The notes: generated from the letters alone by a model not told the origin. DNA of 64,000 nucleotides from Actinomycetota bacterium (GCA_018268595.1 JAFDWH010000017.1:79439-143438), one strand, 5' to 3'; shown: positions 16,564 through 26,453, numbered from the stretch's first letter. Made by a program: numbers and translations.

Positions 16564-16771
16564 CCGGGCCACGCTAGTTCCGGGTCGACGGATCGTGTAG
16601 GCGAAGAACTTCGGTGCTTGAGCCCCTCGTGCTTCGGGGTCATACCTTCTTCGGGGAGTGAACCGGCAGGAAGGCCTAATGCGACAAGACTTCATTCTGA
16701 ACTCGCTCTGAATCGCCGCTCCGCTTGCCTATCGTCGCGACCTCGTGATGTCGACAAGCAAGGACTCGATG
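16564..16771. promoter_or_regulatory. Divergent promoter region, hydrolase / ThDP-lyase operon
   Basis: About 208 bp between divergent starts. It contains repeated CTTCGG cores (near 16608, 16632 and 16650) in a less GC-rich setting, which could be regulator half-sites. No perfect palindrome is present, and the CAGTATACTG operator of the right half is absent. The evidence is position plus pattern only. Confidence 0.35.
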
Positions 16772-18697
16772 ATGGAGCAGCAGACCGAAGAGACCACCCG
16801 CGGCCTGACAGGCGCCCGGGCAGTGGCGCGGGCGCTGGTTGACAATGGCGTGACCGATCTCTTCGGCGTGCACGGCTACATCAACCCGGTGCTCGAGGAG
16901 GCGTGCCAGCTCGGGGTGAGAATGTGGCACTTCCGCCACGAGCAGGCGGCCGGCTTCGCCGCCGACGCCTACGCGCGCACCATCCGCAAGCCGGGCGTCT
17001 TCTTCGCCTCGGCGTCCGCGGGCATGGCGAACTGCCTCTCGTCGCTCTCGCAGGGCATCGGCGCGCGCAGCCCGATGGTGCTGCTCGTGGGTCAGCACGG
17101 GACCGCGGGCGACGGGCTGGAGACGCTCCAGGAGGGTTACGCCGCCGAGGCCTTCAAGACGGTCGCGAAGTGGACGCATCGCTGCACGGACCCCGAGCTG
17201 AACGCGTACTGGATGCGCAAGGCGCTCGTCGACGCGGTCTCCTACCCGCCCGGCCCGGTGGTGCTCGAGTTCCCGCTGAACAACCAGTGGACCCCGGCGC
17301 CCGTGCCGCAGCTCAAGTACCGCGAGACCGGCGGGCTGCCCGAGCTGCCGCAGACGCAGGGCGACCCGGCGCGCGTGGACCGCGTCGCCGAGCTGCTGCG
17401 CGCCGCCGAGCGGCCCGTGCTGATCGCCGGCGACGGCGTGCACTGGTCCGACGGGGCGTCGGAGTACCAGCGGCTCGCGGAGCTGCTGCAGGCGCCCGCG
17501 GGCGCGCGGCGGACGGCGCGCGGCGCGATGCCCGAGGACCATCCGCTCGCGTTCACGAGCGGCTACCGCAAGCCGCTGTTCGAGCAGGCCGACCTGATCT
17601 GCGTCGTCGGCCTGCAGGCGGGCGAGCTCGACTCGTGGTTCGAGGCGCCGGAGTGGCCGCAGGACGTCACCTACGTGCAGATCCAGGAGACGCAGCAGGA
17701 CGTCTGGTACGCGATGCCGTCGAGCGAGATCGTCGTCGGCTCCAGCCGGCTTGTGCTGCGCCAGCTGATCGATCGCCTCGAAGGCGACGGCCAGCGCGAG
17801 CGCGACGCGTGGACCGAGGTCCTCGACGGTGCGCGGACCCGCCATTGCGAGCGCCGTCAGCAGCTCGCGGAGAAGTACGCCGACCGCACGCCGATCCACA
17901 CCTACGAGCTTGCGCAGGCGATCGGCGAGACCGTCGCCCCCGACGCCACGATCATCTACGACTCCTACCAGGGGTCGCTCTACCTCACGGACGCGATCAA
18001 GGCCCGCTTCTCCGGCCAGGTGCTCGACGCCGGGCCGCGCGTCGCGCTCGGGCAGGGCGTCGGCATGGCGTTCGGCGCGGCGGTCGCGCGGCCGGGCGCG
18101 CAGGTCCTGACGCTCGTCGGCGACGGCGGCATCGGCCTCGCCGGCATGGACCTGGAGACGCTCGCGCGCTACGAGATCCCGGCCGTCGTCGTGATCCTCA
18201 ACAACAGCTCGTGGGGCGGCGGCTCGCTGGTCCAGGAGGACATCCAGCCGGGCATGGCCTCGTGGGGCATCACGGAGGACACGCACTACGACCAGGTCTT
18301 CGCGCCGCTCGGCTGCCACACCGAGCGCGTCACCTCCGCGGACCAGCTGCGCCCGGCGCTGGAGCGCGCGCTCGCGAGCGGGAGAACGGCGGTCGTCGAC
18401 GTCGTCGCGGACACCGACGGGCCGGCGGTGTCGGTCCCGTGGCTGCGTCTGAAGACGGGCGAGTTCTACAGCCGCGGCATCGACGACCTGCCCGCGTCGG
18501 TGCTGAAGCACTTCCACGCCGTCTCGCCGATCGAGGCGCTGCGGCTGCACAAGATGGCGCGCGACAACGGGACGCGGATCCCGGTCTCGTTCCTCGCGCA
18601 GCTCACGGGCCACGACGAGCAGCAGCTCGTGGAGGCGGCCGAGCGCTCCGGCTATCCGCTGTCGCCGGTCGGCGAGCCCGCGGGGGCCCCGTCGTGA
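16772..18697 (+). CDS. Thiamine-diphosphate-dependent enzyme (acetolactate synthase / oxalyl-CoA decarboxylase-like)
   Basis: About 641 residues. The ATG at 16772 is 7 bases behind AAGGA; the frame also offers GTG 16745 and ATG 16748. Three ThDP-enzyme domains are visible: the N-terminal PYR domain with the catalytic Glu in HEQAAGFAADAYAR, a central domain, and a PP domain with GDGGIGLAGM through NNSS, the GDG-x(25)-NN ThDP/Mg site. Such enzymes cleave or form C-C bonds next to a carbonyl (decarboxylases, carboligases, hydroxyacyl-CoA lyases). The C-terminus is about 60 residues longer than usual. It overlaps the CoA ligase gene by 4 bp (GTGA), so the two are likely translationally coupled. 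Confidence 0.87.
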   Translation: MEQQTEETTRGLTGARAVARALVDNGVTDLFGVHGYINPVLEEACQLGVRMWHFRHEQAAGFAADAYARTIRKPGVFFASASAGMANCLSSLSQGIGARSPMVLLVGQHGTAGDGLETLQEGYAAEAFKTVAKWTHRCTDPELNAYWMRKALVDAVSYPPGPVVLEFPLNNQWTPAPVPQLKYRETGGLPELPQTQGDPARVDRVAELLRAAERPVLIAGDGVHWSDGASEYQRLAELLQAPAGARRTARGAMPEDHPLAFTSGYRKPLFEQADLICVVGLQAGELDSWFEAPEWPQDVTYVQIQETQQDVWYAMPSSEIVVGSSRLVLRQLIDRLEGDGQRERDAWTEVLDGARTRHCERRQQLAEKYADRTPIHTYELAQAIGETVAPDATIIYDSYQGSLYLTDAIKARFSGQVLDAGPRVALGQGVGMAFGAAVARPGAQVLTLVGDGGIGLAGMDLETLARYEIPAVVVILNNSSWGGGSLVQEDIQPGMASWGITEDTHYDQVFAPLGCHTERVTSADQLRPALERALASGRTAVVDVVADTDGPAVSVPWLRLKTGEFYSRGIDDLPASVLKHFHAVSPIEALRLHKMARDNGTRIPVSFLAQLTGHDEQQLVEAAERSGYPLSPVGEPAGAPS

Positions 18698-20088
18698 CGG
18701 CAGCGGAGCGCCGCAGCGTCGCGCGACGCGAGTCCGAGCACCCGCGCTTCTTCAACGCGGAGCGCGAGACGATGGAGCCGGCGCGGCGCGAGGAGATCGT
18801 CCTCGCGCGCGTCCGGCACCAGCTCACGTACGTCTACGAGCACGTCCCCTTCTACCGGCGCCACTACGACGCGCACGGCTTCAAGCCGCAGGACGTCGCG
18901 TCGCTCGAGGACTTCACGCGCAAGGTGCCGGTGGTGACGAAGAAGCAGCTCGTCGCCGACCAGGCGGAGCATCCGCCGTTCGGGTCCTACCTCGGCGTGG
19001 AGCGCTCCGAGCTGGCGCGCATCCAGGGCTCGTCGGGGACGTCGGGCAGACCGACGCTCTACGGGATCTCGACGGACGACTGGCAGCGCTCGCACGAGGT
19101 CTCGTGCATGGCGCTGTGGTCGGCCGGCGTGCGTCCCGACGACGTCGTGCAGATCTCGTTCCCGTTCAGCCTCTTCCTCGGCGGCTGGGGCCTCTTGCAG
19201 GCGTGCGAGGCGCTCGGCGCATGCGTGCTGCCGGTCGGCAGCCTCGTGCCGACCGACCAGCAGGTCCGCTTCCTCGCGGACGTCGGCGTCGACGTGCTCG
19301 TGGCGACGCCGTCGTATGCGCTGCACCTCGGCCGGCGGGCGGCGGAGCTCGGCGTCGACCTGGACGGAAGCCAGCTCGGCGTCGTGATCGTGGCGGGCGA
19401 GCCCGGCGGCAGCGTGCCCGCGATACGCCAGTCGATGAGCGAGTTGCTCGGGGGCGCCGACGTGATCGACCTCGGCGCCGGCTCCTCGTCGGAGCTGTAC
19501 CCGTTCTACGCGAACGTCGGCTGCCGCCACACCGACGGCGGCGTCCACCTGATCCAGGACGAGAACTTCACCGAGATCGTCGCCAAGGACGATCCCAACG
19601 AGCCGGTTGCGCCCGGCACCTCCGGCGGCGTCGTGGCCACGCACCTGTGGCGCAGATCGCAGCCGATGATCCGCTTCTGGCTCGGCGACGAGGGTGTGCT
19701 CGACGACGCTCCCTGCGCGTGCGGGCGCACGTACCCGCGCCTGCCGAAGGGCGTCTACGGCCGCCTCGACGACATGCTGCTGATCCGCGGCGCGAACGTG
19801 TATCCGAGCGCGATCGACGCGGTCGTGCGCGAGACGCCCGGCACCGGCCCGGAGTACCGGATCGTCGTGGAGCGCCGCGGCGAGCTGGACGAGCTGCGCG
19901 TCGAGGTCGAGTCGGAGGCGCCGCTCGCCGCGGAGGACGCCAGCGGCCTCGGAGCCGAGCTGGGCCGCCGGCTCAAGGAGGCGCTCTCCGTCCGCGTGGA
20001 CGTGGCCGTGAAGGAGCCGGGCAGCTTCGAGACGCAGGTCTTCAAGGCCCGGCGCGTGGTCGACCGCCGCGCGGCGGTCGGCAGCTGA
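18694..20088 (+). CDS. Phenylacetate-CoA ligase-like AMP-binding protein (PaaK family)
   Basis: 464 residues from the GTG at 18694, overlapping the lyase stop by 4 bp. Adenylate-forming motifs are present: SSGTSGRPTLYG (P-loop), LGAGSSSELYPFY, FWLGDEGVLDD with a CACGRTYP zinc-like block, and the C-terminal RGANVYPSAIDA. This is the PaaK-type layout (shorter than general acyl-CoA synthetases), activating a carboxylic acid to its CoA thioester with ATP. Substrate unknown. A downstream cupin and LinD-like gene follow on the same strand. Confidence 0.87.
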   Translation: MTAAERRSVARRESEHPRFFNAERETMEPARREEIVLARVRHQLTYVYEHVPFYRRHYDAHGFKPQDVASLEDFTRKVPVVTKKQLVADQAEHPPFGSYLGVERSELARIQGSSGTSGRPTLYGISTDDWQRSHEVSCMALWSAGVRPDDVVQISFPFSLFLGGWGLLQACEALGACVLPVGSLVPTDQQVRFLADVGVDVLVATPSYALHLGRRAAELGVDLDGSQLGVVIVAGEPGGSVPAIRQSMSELLGGADVIDLGAGSSSELYPFYANVGCRHTDGGVHLIQDENFTEIVAKDDPNEPVAPGTSGGVVATHLWRRSQPMIRFWLGDEGVLDDAPCACGRTYPRLPKGVYGRLDDMLLIRGANVYPSAIDAVVRETPGTGPEYRIVVERRGELDELRVEVESEAPLAAEDASGLGAELGRRLKEALSVRVDVAVKEPGSFETQVFKARRVVDRRAAVGS

Positions 20089-20108
20089 GCATCGACAAGG
20101 AGAGACAG

Positions 20109-20618
20109 ATGGCCGAGACACAGGACACGAGCCGTGAGCTGATCGTCCGGGGTGGTGAGCGGACGGGGTACTGGTTCCTCAACGATTACGTCGAGATGCT
20201 CGCCACGGGTGAGGACACCGAGGGTCGCTACACGCTGTTCGAGGTGAACGGACCGCCCGGTGACGAGCCGCCGCTGCATCTTCACCACAACGACGACGAG
20301 GCGTTCCTCGTGCTCGAAGGCGAGCTGGAGGTGTGGATCGGCTCGACGCACACGACGTTGCGTCCGGGCGACTACGCGCTGCTGCCCAAGGGCGTGCCGC
20401 ACATCTATCGCGTCTCGTCGGCGGAGCCGGCGCGCTGGCTCGTGCTGCTGGCGCCGGCGGGCTTCGACAACTTCCTGCGCGCGGTCTCCAGACCGGCCGA
20501 GGAGGCGCGCATCCCGGACCCGCCGGCGCCGCCGACGCCGGCCGACGCCGAGCGGCTCGGCGCGCTCGCCGCCGAGAGCGGCATGGACATCCTCGGACCG
20601 CCCGGGGCGCGGCCGTAG
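20109..20618 (+). CDS. Cupin domain protein
   Basis: 169 residues, ATG 20109 behind AAGGAGAG. A single cupin barrel with metal-binding motif 1 HLHHNDDEAFLVLEGE (two His and a Glu) and motif 2 PKGVPHIYRV (His). It may be a quercetinase-like dioxygenase, an isomerase or a binding protein. It lies between the CoA ligase and LinD-like gene, 20 bp and 13 bp away, in the same apparent operon. The last 40 residues are proline/alanine-rich. Confidence 0.83.
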   Translation: MAETQDTSRELIVRGGERTGYWFLNDYVEMLATGEDTEGRYTLFEVNGPPGDEPPLHLHHNDDEAFLVLEGELEVWIGSTHTTLRPGDYALLPKGVPHIYRVSSAEPARWLVLLAPAGFDNFLRAVSRPAEEARIPDPPAPPTPADAERLGALAAESGMDILGPPGARP

Positions 20619-20631
20619 GGGGGCGAGGGCC

Positions 20632-22290
20632 GTGGCGATAGCCCACACGCGCGGAAGATGGTGGAAGGGGGCAGACGTCGAGCCCGTCGCGCTGGGCCCG
20701 GGGACAGGAGGCCGATTCGCCGGTCGCGTGCGGTCGCTGCGCGAGATCGTCCAAGGCGTGCCCGCGTTGAGCGACGAGGCGATGGGGTGGCTCGCGTACC
20801 TGCATCGCAAGGTCGGCTTCGGCGGGACCTGGTCGAAGGACGACGTTCCGCACGAGGCCTGGGACGACCGCTCCTTCACCCCGTCGGGGAACTTCCCGCG
20901 CTACGACATCTCCTGGGCGTCCTGGTCGCTCGCGCTGATGGCGGAGACGACGCCGGCTTGGCGGGAGACCTACACCGGGATCCTCGGATACATGGCCGAG
21001 CGGTACCTGGAGTACTGGGCGCTGTACGAGTGGCTCGAGCACCGGGGCGACGATCCGATGCGCGACCGGTACCCGCCGGAGTGGGCTTCGGGCCTGCCGC
21101 CCGATCTGGTGGGCCGGTACAACATCTCAGGTTGGGCCGGCAACGGGATGGGCGGCTACGAGTACGACCCCGACCCCGTGCGCGGCGGTGGGCAGAACCT
21201 CATGTACAAGGGGTATTTGAACCTCGCGCTGTCCTTGTACGCCTACGTGTCGGGCGACGATCGCTATGACCGGCCGTTCGACGTGGTCTACGACGAGGAC
21301 CATGTCTTCCGTTACGACCATCGCGAGCTGAACGAGCTGATCGCAAGGCAGTGGCGCGAGTTCTGGCCCGGCATCGCCTGTGAGGCAGGCAAGATCTTCC
21401 CGTGGTGCAACAACCTGACGGGAACCGCCGTCCGGCTGTTCGACACGATGCACGGGACGAGCCTGTCGTACGCCTACGACAACTGGAAGCGCTACGCCAG
21501 TCGGCACTACTTCCAGGCCGGCACCGAGACCGGTCCGATCGAGTCGGTGACGAACTACTACGACCCGGGGATCGACTTCCATCTCAACGCGCCGGATCTG
21601 CAGGGGGCGACGATCTACGCGCCGGTGACGTGGCACGGGATCGGCCTCGACCGTCCGCTGTTCGAGCGGATGTACGAAGGGATGCTCCGCCACTTCCTGC
21701 GCGAGCAGCCCGACGGCACCGCGTACCTCTCGCCGGTGCCCGGCATGGACGTCGATGCCAACGCGGCCACCGGGCTTGGCGCGGCATGCGCGCTCGAGCT
21801 GGGGGACCGCGAGACGTACAGCGCCCTGCGCGGATGGATAGAGGCAAGCTACGAGCCGACATGGGATGACGAGCACGGCGAGTTCTCCTTCGGCTTCGGC
21901 CTGGACGAGCGCTGGCCTCGCGGGCAGTACAACGGCTGGGTGATGCCGGCGTTCGTGCTGGAGCGTCCGGGTCAGTGGCAGGCGCTGCACACGCATCCGA
22001 ACACCGCGAAGTTCCGCGAGCCCACGCTGGAGGGCGTGGACTATCCGACGGTCCGGGTGCGTCAGGCGTTCTACGACAGCGCCGAGCGCGTGCTGAACGT
22101 CGCCGTGACGTCCGCGGACGAGCGGGCGCTGGGGCGGCCGACGACGCTGACGATCTCGAACCTGCTCGATGGAGCGCAGTACCGGCTGCAGTTGGACGGC
22201 CAGGTCGTCGACGCCGGACCTCCGCGCGACGGCCGGATCGTCGTCGCCACCACGGTCGGCGCGCACACGCTGGTCGTGCAGCGCGTGTGA
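20632..22290 (+). CDS. Linalool dehydratase/isomerase (LinD)-like protein, copy 1
   Basis: 552 residues from GTG 20632 with a GGGCGAGGGCC ribosome site. The core follows the LinD fold (alpha/alpha6 barrel): QNLMYKGYLNL then LSLYAYVSGDDRY, and GIACEAGKIFPWCNN, with C250 and C259 nine residues apart as are the two catalytic Cys of Castellaniella LinD, then FDTMHGT. The LinD active-site His in MYKGHL is Tyr195 here. LinD hydrates or dehydrates tertiary allylic alcohols; with the His changed, the reaction may differ. No signal peptide is seen, unlike periplasmic LinD. A roughly 90-residue C-terminal beta-sandwich is extra. Copy 2 is at 46257. Confidence 0.75.
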   Translation: MAIAHTRGRWWKGADVEPVALGPGTGGRFAGRVRSLREIVQGVPALSDEAMGWLAYLHRKVGFGGTWSKDDVPHEAWDDRSFTPSGNFPRYDISWASWSLALMAETTPAWRETYTGILGYMAERYLEYWALYEWLEHRGDDPMRDRYPPEWASGLPPDLVGRYNISGWAGNGMGGYEYDPDPVRGGGQNLMYKGYLNLALSLYAYVSGDDRYDRPFDVVYDEDHVFRYDHRELNELIARQWREFWPGIACEAGKIFPWCNNLTGTAVRLFDTMHGTSLSYAYDNWKRYASRHYFQAGTETGPIESVTNYYDPGIDFHLNAPDLQGATIYAPVTWHGIGLDRPLFERMYEGMLRHFLREQPDGTAYLSPVPGMDVDANAATGLGAACALELGDRETYSALRGWIEASYEPTWDDEHGEFSFGFGLDERWPRGQYNGWVMPAFVLERPGQWQALHTHPNTAKFREPTLEGVDYPTVRVRQAFYDSAERVLNVAVTSADERALGRPTTLTISNLLDGAQYRLQLDGQVVDAGPPRDGRIVVATTVGAHTLVVQRV

Positions 22291-22311
22291 GGCACTCCGG
22301 AGGCGAACGAC

Positions 22312-22725
22312 ATGCACCTGCCGATCCCGAACGAGGCGCTGGCCAGCCGCCTGCTGATCGCATGGGAGCGCGGGGAGCTCCAGCGCTGGGCCACGCGCCT
22401 GTTCGCCCCCGGCGTCGCCATCCACGCCGACGACGGACATGACGTGGAGCTGCTCGGGCCCGAGGCGGTCGTCTCCGGCGTCTTCGACCCGCTGCGCGAC
22501 GAGCTGGACGGCCCGTCGCTCGTGGCGGCCGTGGCGCTCGACGTCGATCGCGACGGCGCGACGCTGTCGTTCGAGCGCGGTGGTGCGCGGCGGGAGCTCT
22601 ACCTGCACGTCGGCGGCGGCCGGATCGATCAGGTCTGGTCACGCAAGGCGATCCCCTCGGCGACGAGGGGTGAAGGCGCATGGTCGGATGGGGGGTCCTG
22701 CGGACCTCGCTGCTGTGGCGGCTGA
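22312..22725 (+). CDS. SnoaL/NTF2-like small protein
   Basis: 137 residues, 21 bp after the LinD-like gene. The N-terminal helix plus RLFAPGVAIHADDG and ELLGPEAVVSGVF resemble an NTF2/SnoaL cone fold (ligand-binding or small-molecule isomerase). The last 25 residues (GEGAWSDGGSCGPRCCGG) look unrelated and may reflect a shifted stop. Identification is from pattern only. Confidence 0.55.
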   Translation: MHLPIPNEALASRLLIAWERGELQRWATRLFAPGVAIHADDGHDVELLGPEAVVSGVFDPLRDELDGPSLVAAVALDVDRDGATLSFERGGARRELYLHVGGGRIDQVWSRKAIPSATRGEGAWSDGGSCGPRCCGG

Positions 22726-22913
22726 CGATCCGCGGTCCCTTTGTCGCAGGCACGGACCTTCGAAGTTCGGAGGTCGTCACCAATCGTTCCGAAACGGCTT
22801 CGCGCCGCGGACAGCGGGACGTATGGTCCGCGAGGTCGCCCGCAAGCCCGGAAACGGGTGAGGAGCGATGGCATCTCGCCGCACCAGACCCGGACTTCCT
22901 ACGAGGCAATGAC
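22726..22913. promoter_or_regulatory. Intergenic promoter region with TTCGGA/TCCGAA dyad
   Basis: About 188 bp between the NTF2-like and flavoprotein genes. It holds an inverted repeat TTCGGA (22766-22771) and TCCGAA (22788-22793), plus TTCGAA at about 22759. Half-sites of this type recur upstream of the response regulator gene (26484-26518), so a shared regulator is possible but unproven. Confidence 0.35.
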
Positions 22914-24068
22914 ATGAACGAGGCGACGAGCAGCAAGATCGACTGGATGGGACGGATCGGTGCCCTGCGGGAGCTGATCGACCGGGAGGGCCCGGTCGGC
23001 GAGGCCCAGGGGACGCTCACGGCCCCGCTCGTCGAGCGTCTGATCGAGCAGGAGCTGTTCACGATGCAGGTCCCCGCCGAGCTCGGCGGCGGGGGGGCAG
23101 GCCTTCTCGACATGCTCGAAACCGCCGAGGAGCTCGTCTATCACAACGCCTCGGTCGGTTGGAACGTGCTGGCGATCAACGTGGCGACCGGAAACGCCGG
23201 CGCTCTGATCGCCGACGAGGACGCGGCACGCCGCATCTTCTCCAGCGACCCCCTGCCGCGTATCGCCGGCTACGGCGCGCCGGTGGGCATCGCCACGCCG
23301 GTCGAGGGCGGCTACCGGCTCTCGGGACGCTTCCAGTTCGGGTCCGGCATCGCACAGTCGACCTGGGTCGAGGTCGCAGCCCCGGACCCGAACGTCGAGC
23401 CCGCTCCGGGTCCGCCCGCGGTGCTCGGCTTTCTCGTCCCGATGGAGGACGTCACGCGATTGGGCAACTGGGACGTGTACGGGCTCGAGGCGACGGCGAG
23501 CGAGGACTTCGAGATCGTCGATGCGCTGATCCCGGCGGAGCACACGTACCCGCTCGACGGTCGTGCGGTTCCGCAGCGCGGTCAGTCCTACCGGCATTTG
23601 GGCATTCGGCCCGTCTCACTGCTCGGCAACGCCGCGGTGGCGCTGGGCATCGCCCGGCGGGCGCTCGACGAGATCAGCCGGCTGGCCGTCCGCAAGGCGC
23701 GCCCCGGCCGGCCGCGCGTCGTCGACCAGCAGCTCTTTCAGCATGACTTCGCCTACCACGACGCCGCGGTGCGCGCCGCCCGCGCGCTCGCACGCGACAC
23801 CGCCGTCGCGGGCGACGTCGCTGCCGCGCAGGAGGCGGTGACGCCCGAGCTCGGCCACCGCTTCAGCCAGGCGTGCGTGTACGCCCACAGCGTCGGCTCC
23901 GATGCGGTGCGCTTCGCGTACGGATGGGGCGGAACCGGTGCGCTGCGCCGGCCCGGGCGGCTGGGACACACGCTGCTCGACATGGCGGGCGCGACGCAGC
24001 ACCAGGCCAACGACCCCAACCTCTTGGCGGATGCCGGTGCGGCGATCGTCGAGACGCAGGCGGTGTGA
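22914..24068 (+). CDS. Acyl-CoA dehydrogenase-like flavoprotein (possibly class D monooxygenase)
   Basis: 384 residues from ATG 22914, behind GAGG. The three-domain ACAD fold is recognisable: N-terminal helices with MQVPAELGGGGAGLLDML, a middle beta domain GYRLSGRFQFGSGIAQ, and C-terminal helices with LLGNAAVALGIARRALDE. It resembles the HsaA/HpaH-like flavin-dependent monooxygenase branch more than true dehydrogenases: no catalytic Glu context is evident. If so it would need reduced flavin from a reductase; a flavin reductase is encoded at 38779. It overlaps the aminotransferase start by 4 bp. Confidence 0.75.
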   Translation: MNEATSSKIDWMGRIGALRELIDREGPVGEAQGTLTAPLVERLIEQELFTMQVPAELGGGGAGLLDMLETAEELVYHNASVGWNVLAINVATGNAGALIADEDAARRIFSSDPLPRIAGYGAPVGIATPVEGGYRLSGRFQFGSGIAQSTWVEVAAPDPNVEPAPGPPAVLGFLVPMEDVTRLGNWDVYGLEATASEDFEIVDALIPAEHTYPLDGRAVPQRGQSYRHLGIRPVSLLGNAAVALGIARRALDEISRLAVRKARPGRPRVVDQQLFQHDFAYHDAAVRAARALARDTAVAGDVAAAQEAVTPELGHRFSQACVYAHSVGSDAVRFAYGWGGTGALRRPGRLGHTLLDMAGATQHQANDPNLLADAGAAIVETQAV

Positions 24069-25282
24069 CGCCGGTGCGTCATCTCATGGAGCCGGCCTAC
24101 GCGAGTCGCCGTGCGATGGCCGTGTACGACCCCGGCGCAGTCGTCGACACCTCGAAGGTCGCGGTGATGGCGGTCTCCGACCCCTTCGATCCAGACGACT
24201 GCACGCCCCAGCACGTCCGCGACGCGGCGGTCGCCTGTCTGGACGGCCACGGCGCGCACTACAGCACGCCCTTCGGCGAGCGTGACCTGCGCGAGCTGAT
24301 CGCCGAGAAGGTCGCGCGCGTGAACGGCTTGGAGGTCGATCCCGACCGCAACATCACGGTCTCGCCCGGAGCGGACCCCCTGCTGACGTTCTGCGCCCGG
24401 CCGTTCCTCGAGCCTGGGGCGGGCCACGAGATACTGACCCCGATCCCGGCGTTCAACTCGAACCTCGAGGTGGGAGCGCTCACGGGTGGCGTCACCGTGC
24501 CCGTCCCGACCCGGGAGGAGGACGGCTTCGAGCTGCGCATGGACGAGTTCGAGCGGCTGCTGACGCCGCGGACGAAGCTCGTGCTGCTCACGAACCCGAA
24601 CAATCCGACGACCACGGTGTACAGCCGCCGGTCGCTCGAGCAGCTCGCCGAGTTCGCGATCGCCAACGACCTCGTCGTGATCAGCGACCAGGCGTTCGAG
24701 GAGCTCGTCTTCGACGGACACGAGATGACGGACATCGCGGCGCTGCCGGGCATGGCCGAGCGCACGATCGTGATCTGCTCCCTGTCCAAGGGCATGGGGC
24801 TCTCCGGGTACCGCATCGGCTACGCCGTGGCATCCGAGGACATCACCGATGTACTGCATTCCTGTGTGCCTCATGTCTTCGGTGCGCCGAACACCGTTGC
24901 TCAGGCTGCGGCCGTGGCGGCGCTTCGCGACCCGGGGTTCGTCGAGTCCTACCGGCGCGAGTACATGGCGCGGGCGGCGCGGATCTGCGCGCTGCTCGAC
25001 ACCGTCCCGCAGCTCCGCTACGTCCAACCGCGCAGCGGGTTCTGCGTCTGGCTCAACGTCGCCGCCTACGGCGGAGCGTCCACCGTCGCCGAGTACCTGC
25101 TCCGCGAGGCGCACGTCATGGTCACCGAGGGCGGCATGTTCGGCAGCGAGGACCACATCCGGCTCGTCTACGCGGCCTTCGCGCAACGCGAGCGCTGCCT
25201 CGATGCCGTCGAGCGTGTCGTCGATGCGCTCCGGCGTCTCAGCCCGCAGGACCCGACGCCGGTCCCTCGACGCCGCCGCTGA
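24065..25282 (+). CDS. PLP-dependent aminotransferase class I/II
   Basis: 405 residues from GTG 24065, overlapping the previous stop (GTGA). Fold type I features: NPNNPTT near residue 178, ISDQAFEEL (PLP-binding Asp 208), Schiff-base lysine K242 in SLSKGMGLSGYR with the phosphate-binding Arg250. It transfers an amino group between an amino acid and a 2-oxo acid. The 3' end overlaps the convergent PucR-type regulator by 44 bp, which may cause transcriptional interference. Confidence 0.9.
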   Translation: MTPVRHLMEPAYASRRAMAVYDPGAVVDTSKVAVMAVSDPFDPDDCTPQHVRDAAVACLDGHGAHYSTPFGERDLRELIAEKVARVNGLEVDPDRNITVSPGADPLLTFCARPFLEPGAGHEILTPIPAFNSNLEVGALTGGVTVPVPTREEDGFELRMDEFERLLTPRTKLVLLTNPNNPTTTVYSRRSLEQLAEFAIANDLVVISDQAFEELVFDGHEMTDIAALPGMAERTIVICSLSKGMGLSGYRIGYAVASEDITDVLHSCVPHVFGAPNTVAQAAAVAALRDPGFVESYRREYMARAARICALLDTVPQLRYVQPRSGFCVWLNVAAYGGASTVAEYLLREAHVMVTEGGMFGSEDHIRLVYAAFAQRERCLDAVERVVDALRRLSPQDPTPVPRRRR

Positions 25283-26453
25283 GGCGCAGCAGACGCAGGC
25301 TGAGATGGAGCGCGAGCCGGTCCTCGCCGCTCTTGAACGTGACTCCCGCGATGCGCTCTGCCTTCTCGAGTCGCGCGTAGACGCTCGTCCGGTGCAGCGA
25401 GAGCTGCGATGACGTGGCCTTGATGTCGCCGCCGAGCTCGAGGTAGCGCTCGACCGTGCGCAGCAGCTCCGGGTCGCCGGTCAGCTCGCGGAACGAGGTC
25501 GGGATCTCGGCGAGGACGTCGTCGTCGGTCGAGAGGAGCGAGAGCATGCGGTTGACCCCGAGGTCGCACCATCCGACCGGACGCGGGAGCCGCGGTAGGC
25601 GGTCGGCGACGCGCAGGGCACGCAACGCCTGTTCGTGACTCGTGCTCGCGTCGACAAGGCGGGCGACCTCCGCGCCGAAGCCGGCGTCGACGCTGGTGAG
25701 CGCTCCGCCGTCCTCGTCGGCGACGCTCGTCGCCGCGCGGTGTGCGAACTCGCGGACGCTGCCGCCGAGGCGAGCGGGATGGACGAGCAGGACGGCCCAG
25801 TCGGCTCGCGCGAACTCGACGGACGATCCGGGCGGCAGCGTGCGGCGAGCACGGGCGAGGCCCCGCCTGACGGAGATCTCGATCTGCTCGAGCTGCTCCA
25901 CGGGGGCCTCCCAGCACAGCACGATCGCCGCGACCGGGAGCGTCGTGAGCAGGCCCTCGCGCACGAGCTGCTCGGACGCGCGCTCGCACGCGTCCGCTTC
26001 GCCGAAGAGCAGGTCGTGGACGAGCGTCCGCTCGTGGGCGTGCTCGACCTCGTGCAGCAGCCGCTCGCGGTAGAGGATCGCCGCCGCGATCGTGCCGGCG
26101 CTCTCGTAGACCTCGACGTCGCCGTCCGCGATCGTGCCATCGATGTCGAGGACGCTCAAGTAGCCGAGCATGAGGGCCTTGCAGCGCAGCGGAACGAACA
26201 GACGTGCGCTGAACCCGAGCTCCGGATTGTTTGGCACGAGCGTGGACCCCGCCGCACGTTCGACGCCTCGCGCTCGCGTCCAGTCGACGAGTTCGTCGGA
26301 CACGCGCCGCGCGAGGATGGACCGCTCGCGCGCCTCGTCCGTGCCGGTCGCGTGCGAGCTGTGAACGAGCAGGCGGCCATGACGATCGTCGATGGTGACG
26401 GGGCGCCCGAGCCGATCGAAGAGATCGTCGGCGACTTCCTGCAGGTCTTGCAT
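25239..26453 (-). CDS. PucR/CdaR-type transcriptional regulator
   Basis: 404 residues. The N-terminal GAF-like sensor (residues about 1-130, VTIDDRHGRLLVHSSH to GYLSVLDIDG) is followed by a central domain and a C-terminal PucR helix-turn-helix: ELLRTVERYLELGGDIKATS then LHRTSVYARLEKAERIAG. Regulators of this type sense small catabolites and usually activate adjacent degradation genes. It is divergent from the response-regulator gene, about 100 bp away, and convergent with the aminotransferase. Confidence 0.88.
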   Translation of the reverse strand: MQDLQEVADDLFDRLGRPVTIDDRHGRLLVHSSHATGTDEARERSILARRVSDELVDWTRARGVERAAGSTLVPNNPELGFSARLFVPLRCKALMLGYLSVLDIDGTIADGDVEVYESAGTIAAAILYRERLLHEVEHAHERTLVHDLLFGEADACERASEQLVREGLLTTLPVAAIVLCWEAPVEQLEQIEISVRRGLARARRTLPPGSSVEFARADWAVLLVHPARLGGSVREFAHRAATSVADEDGGALTSVDAGFGAEVARLVDASTSHEQALRALRVADRLPRLPRPVGWCDLGVNRMLSLLSTDDDVLAEIPTSFRELTGDPELLRTVERYLELGGDIKATSSQLSLHRTSVYARLEKAERIAGVTFKSGEDRLALHLSLRLLRLSGGVEGPASGPAG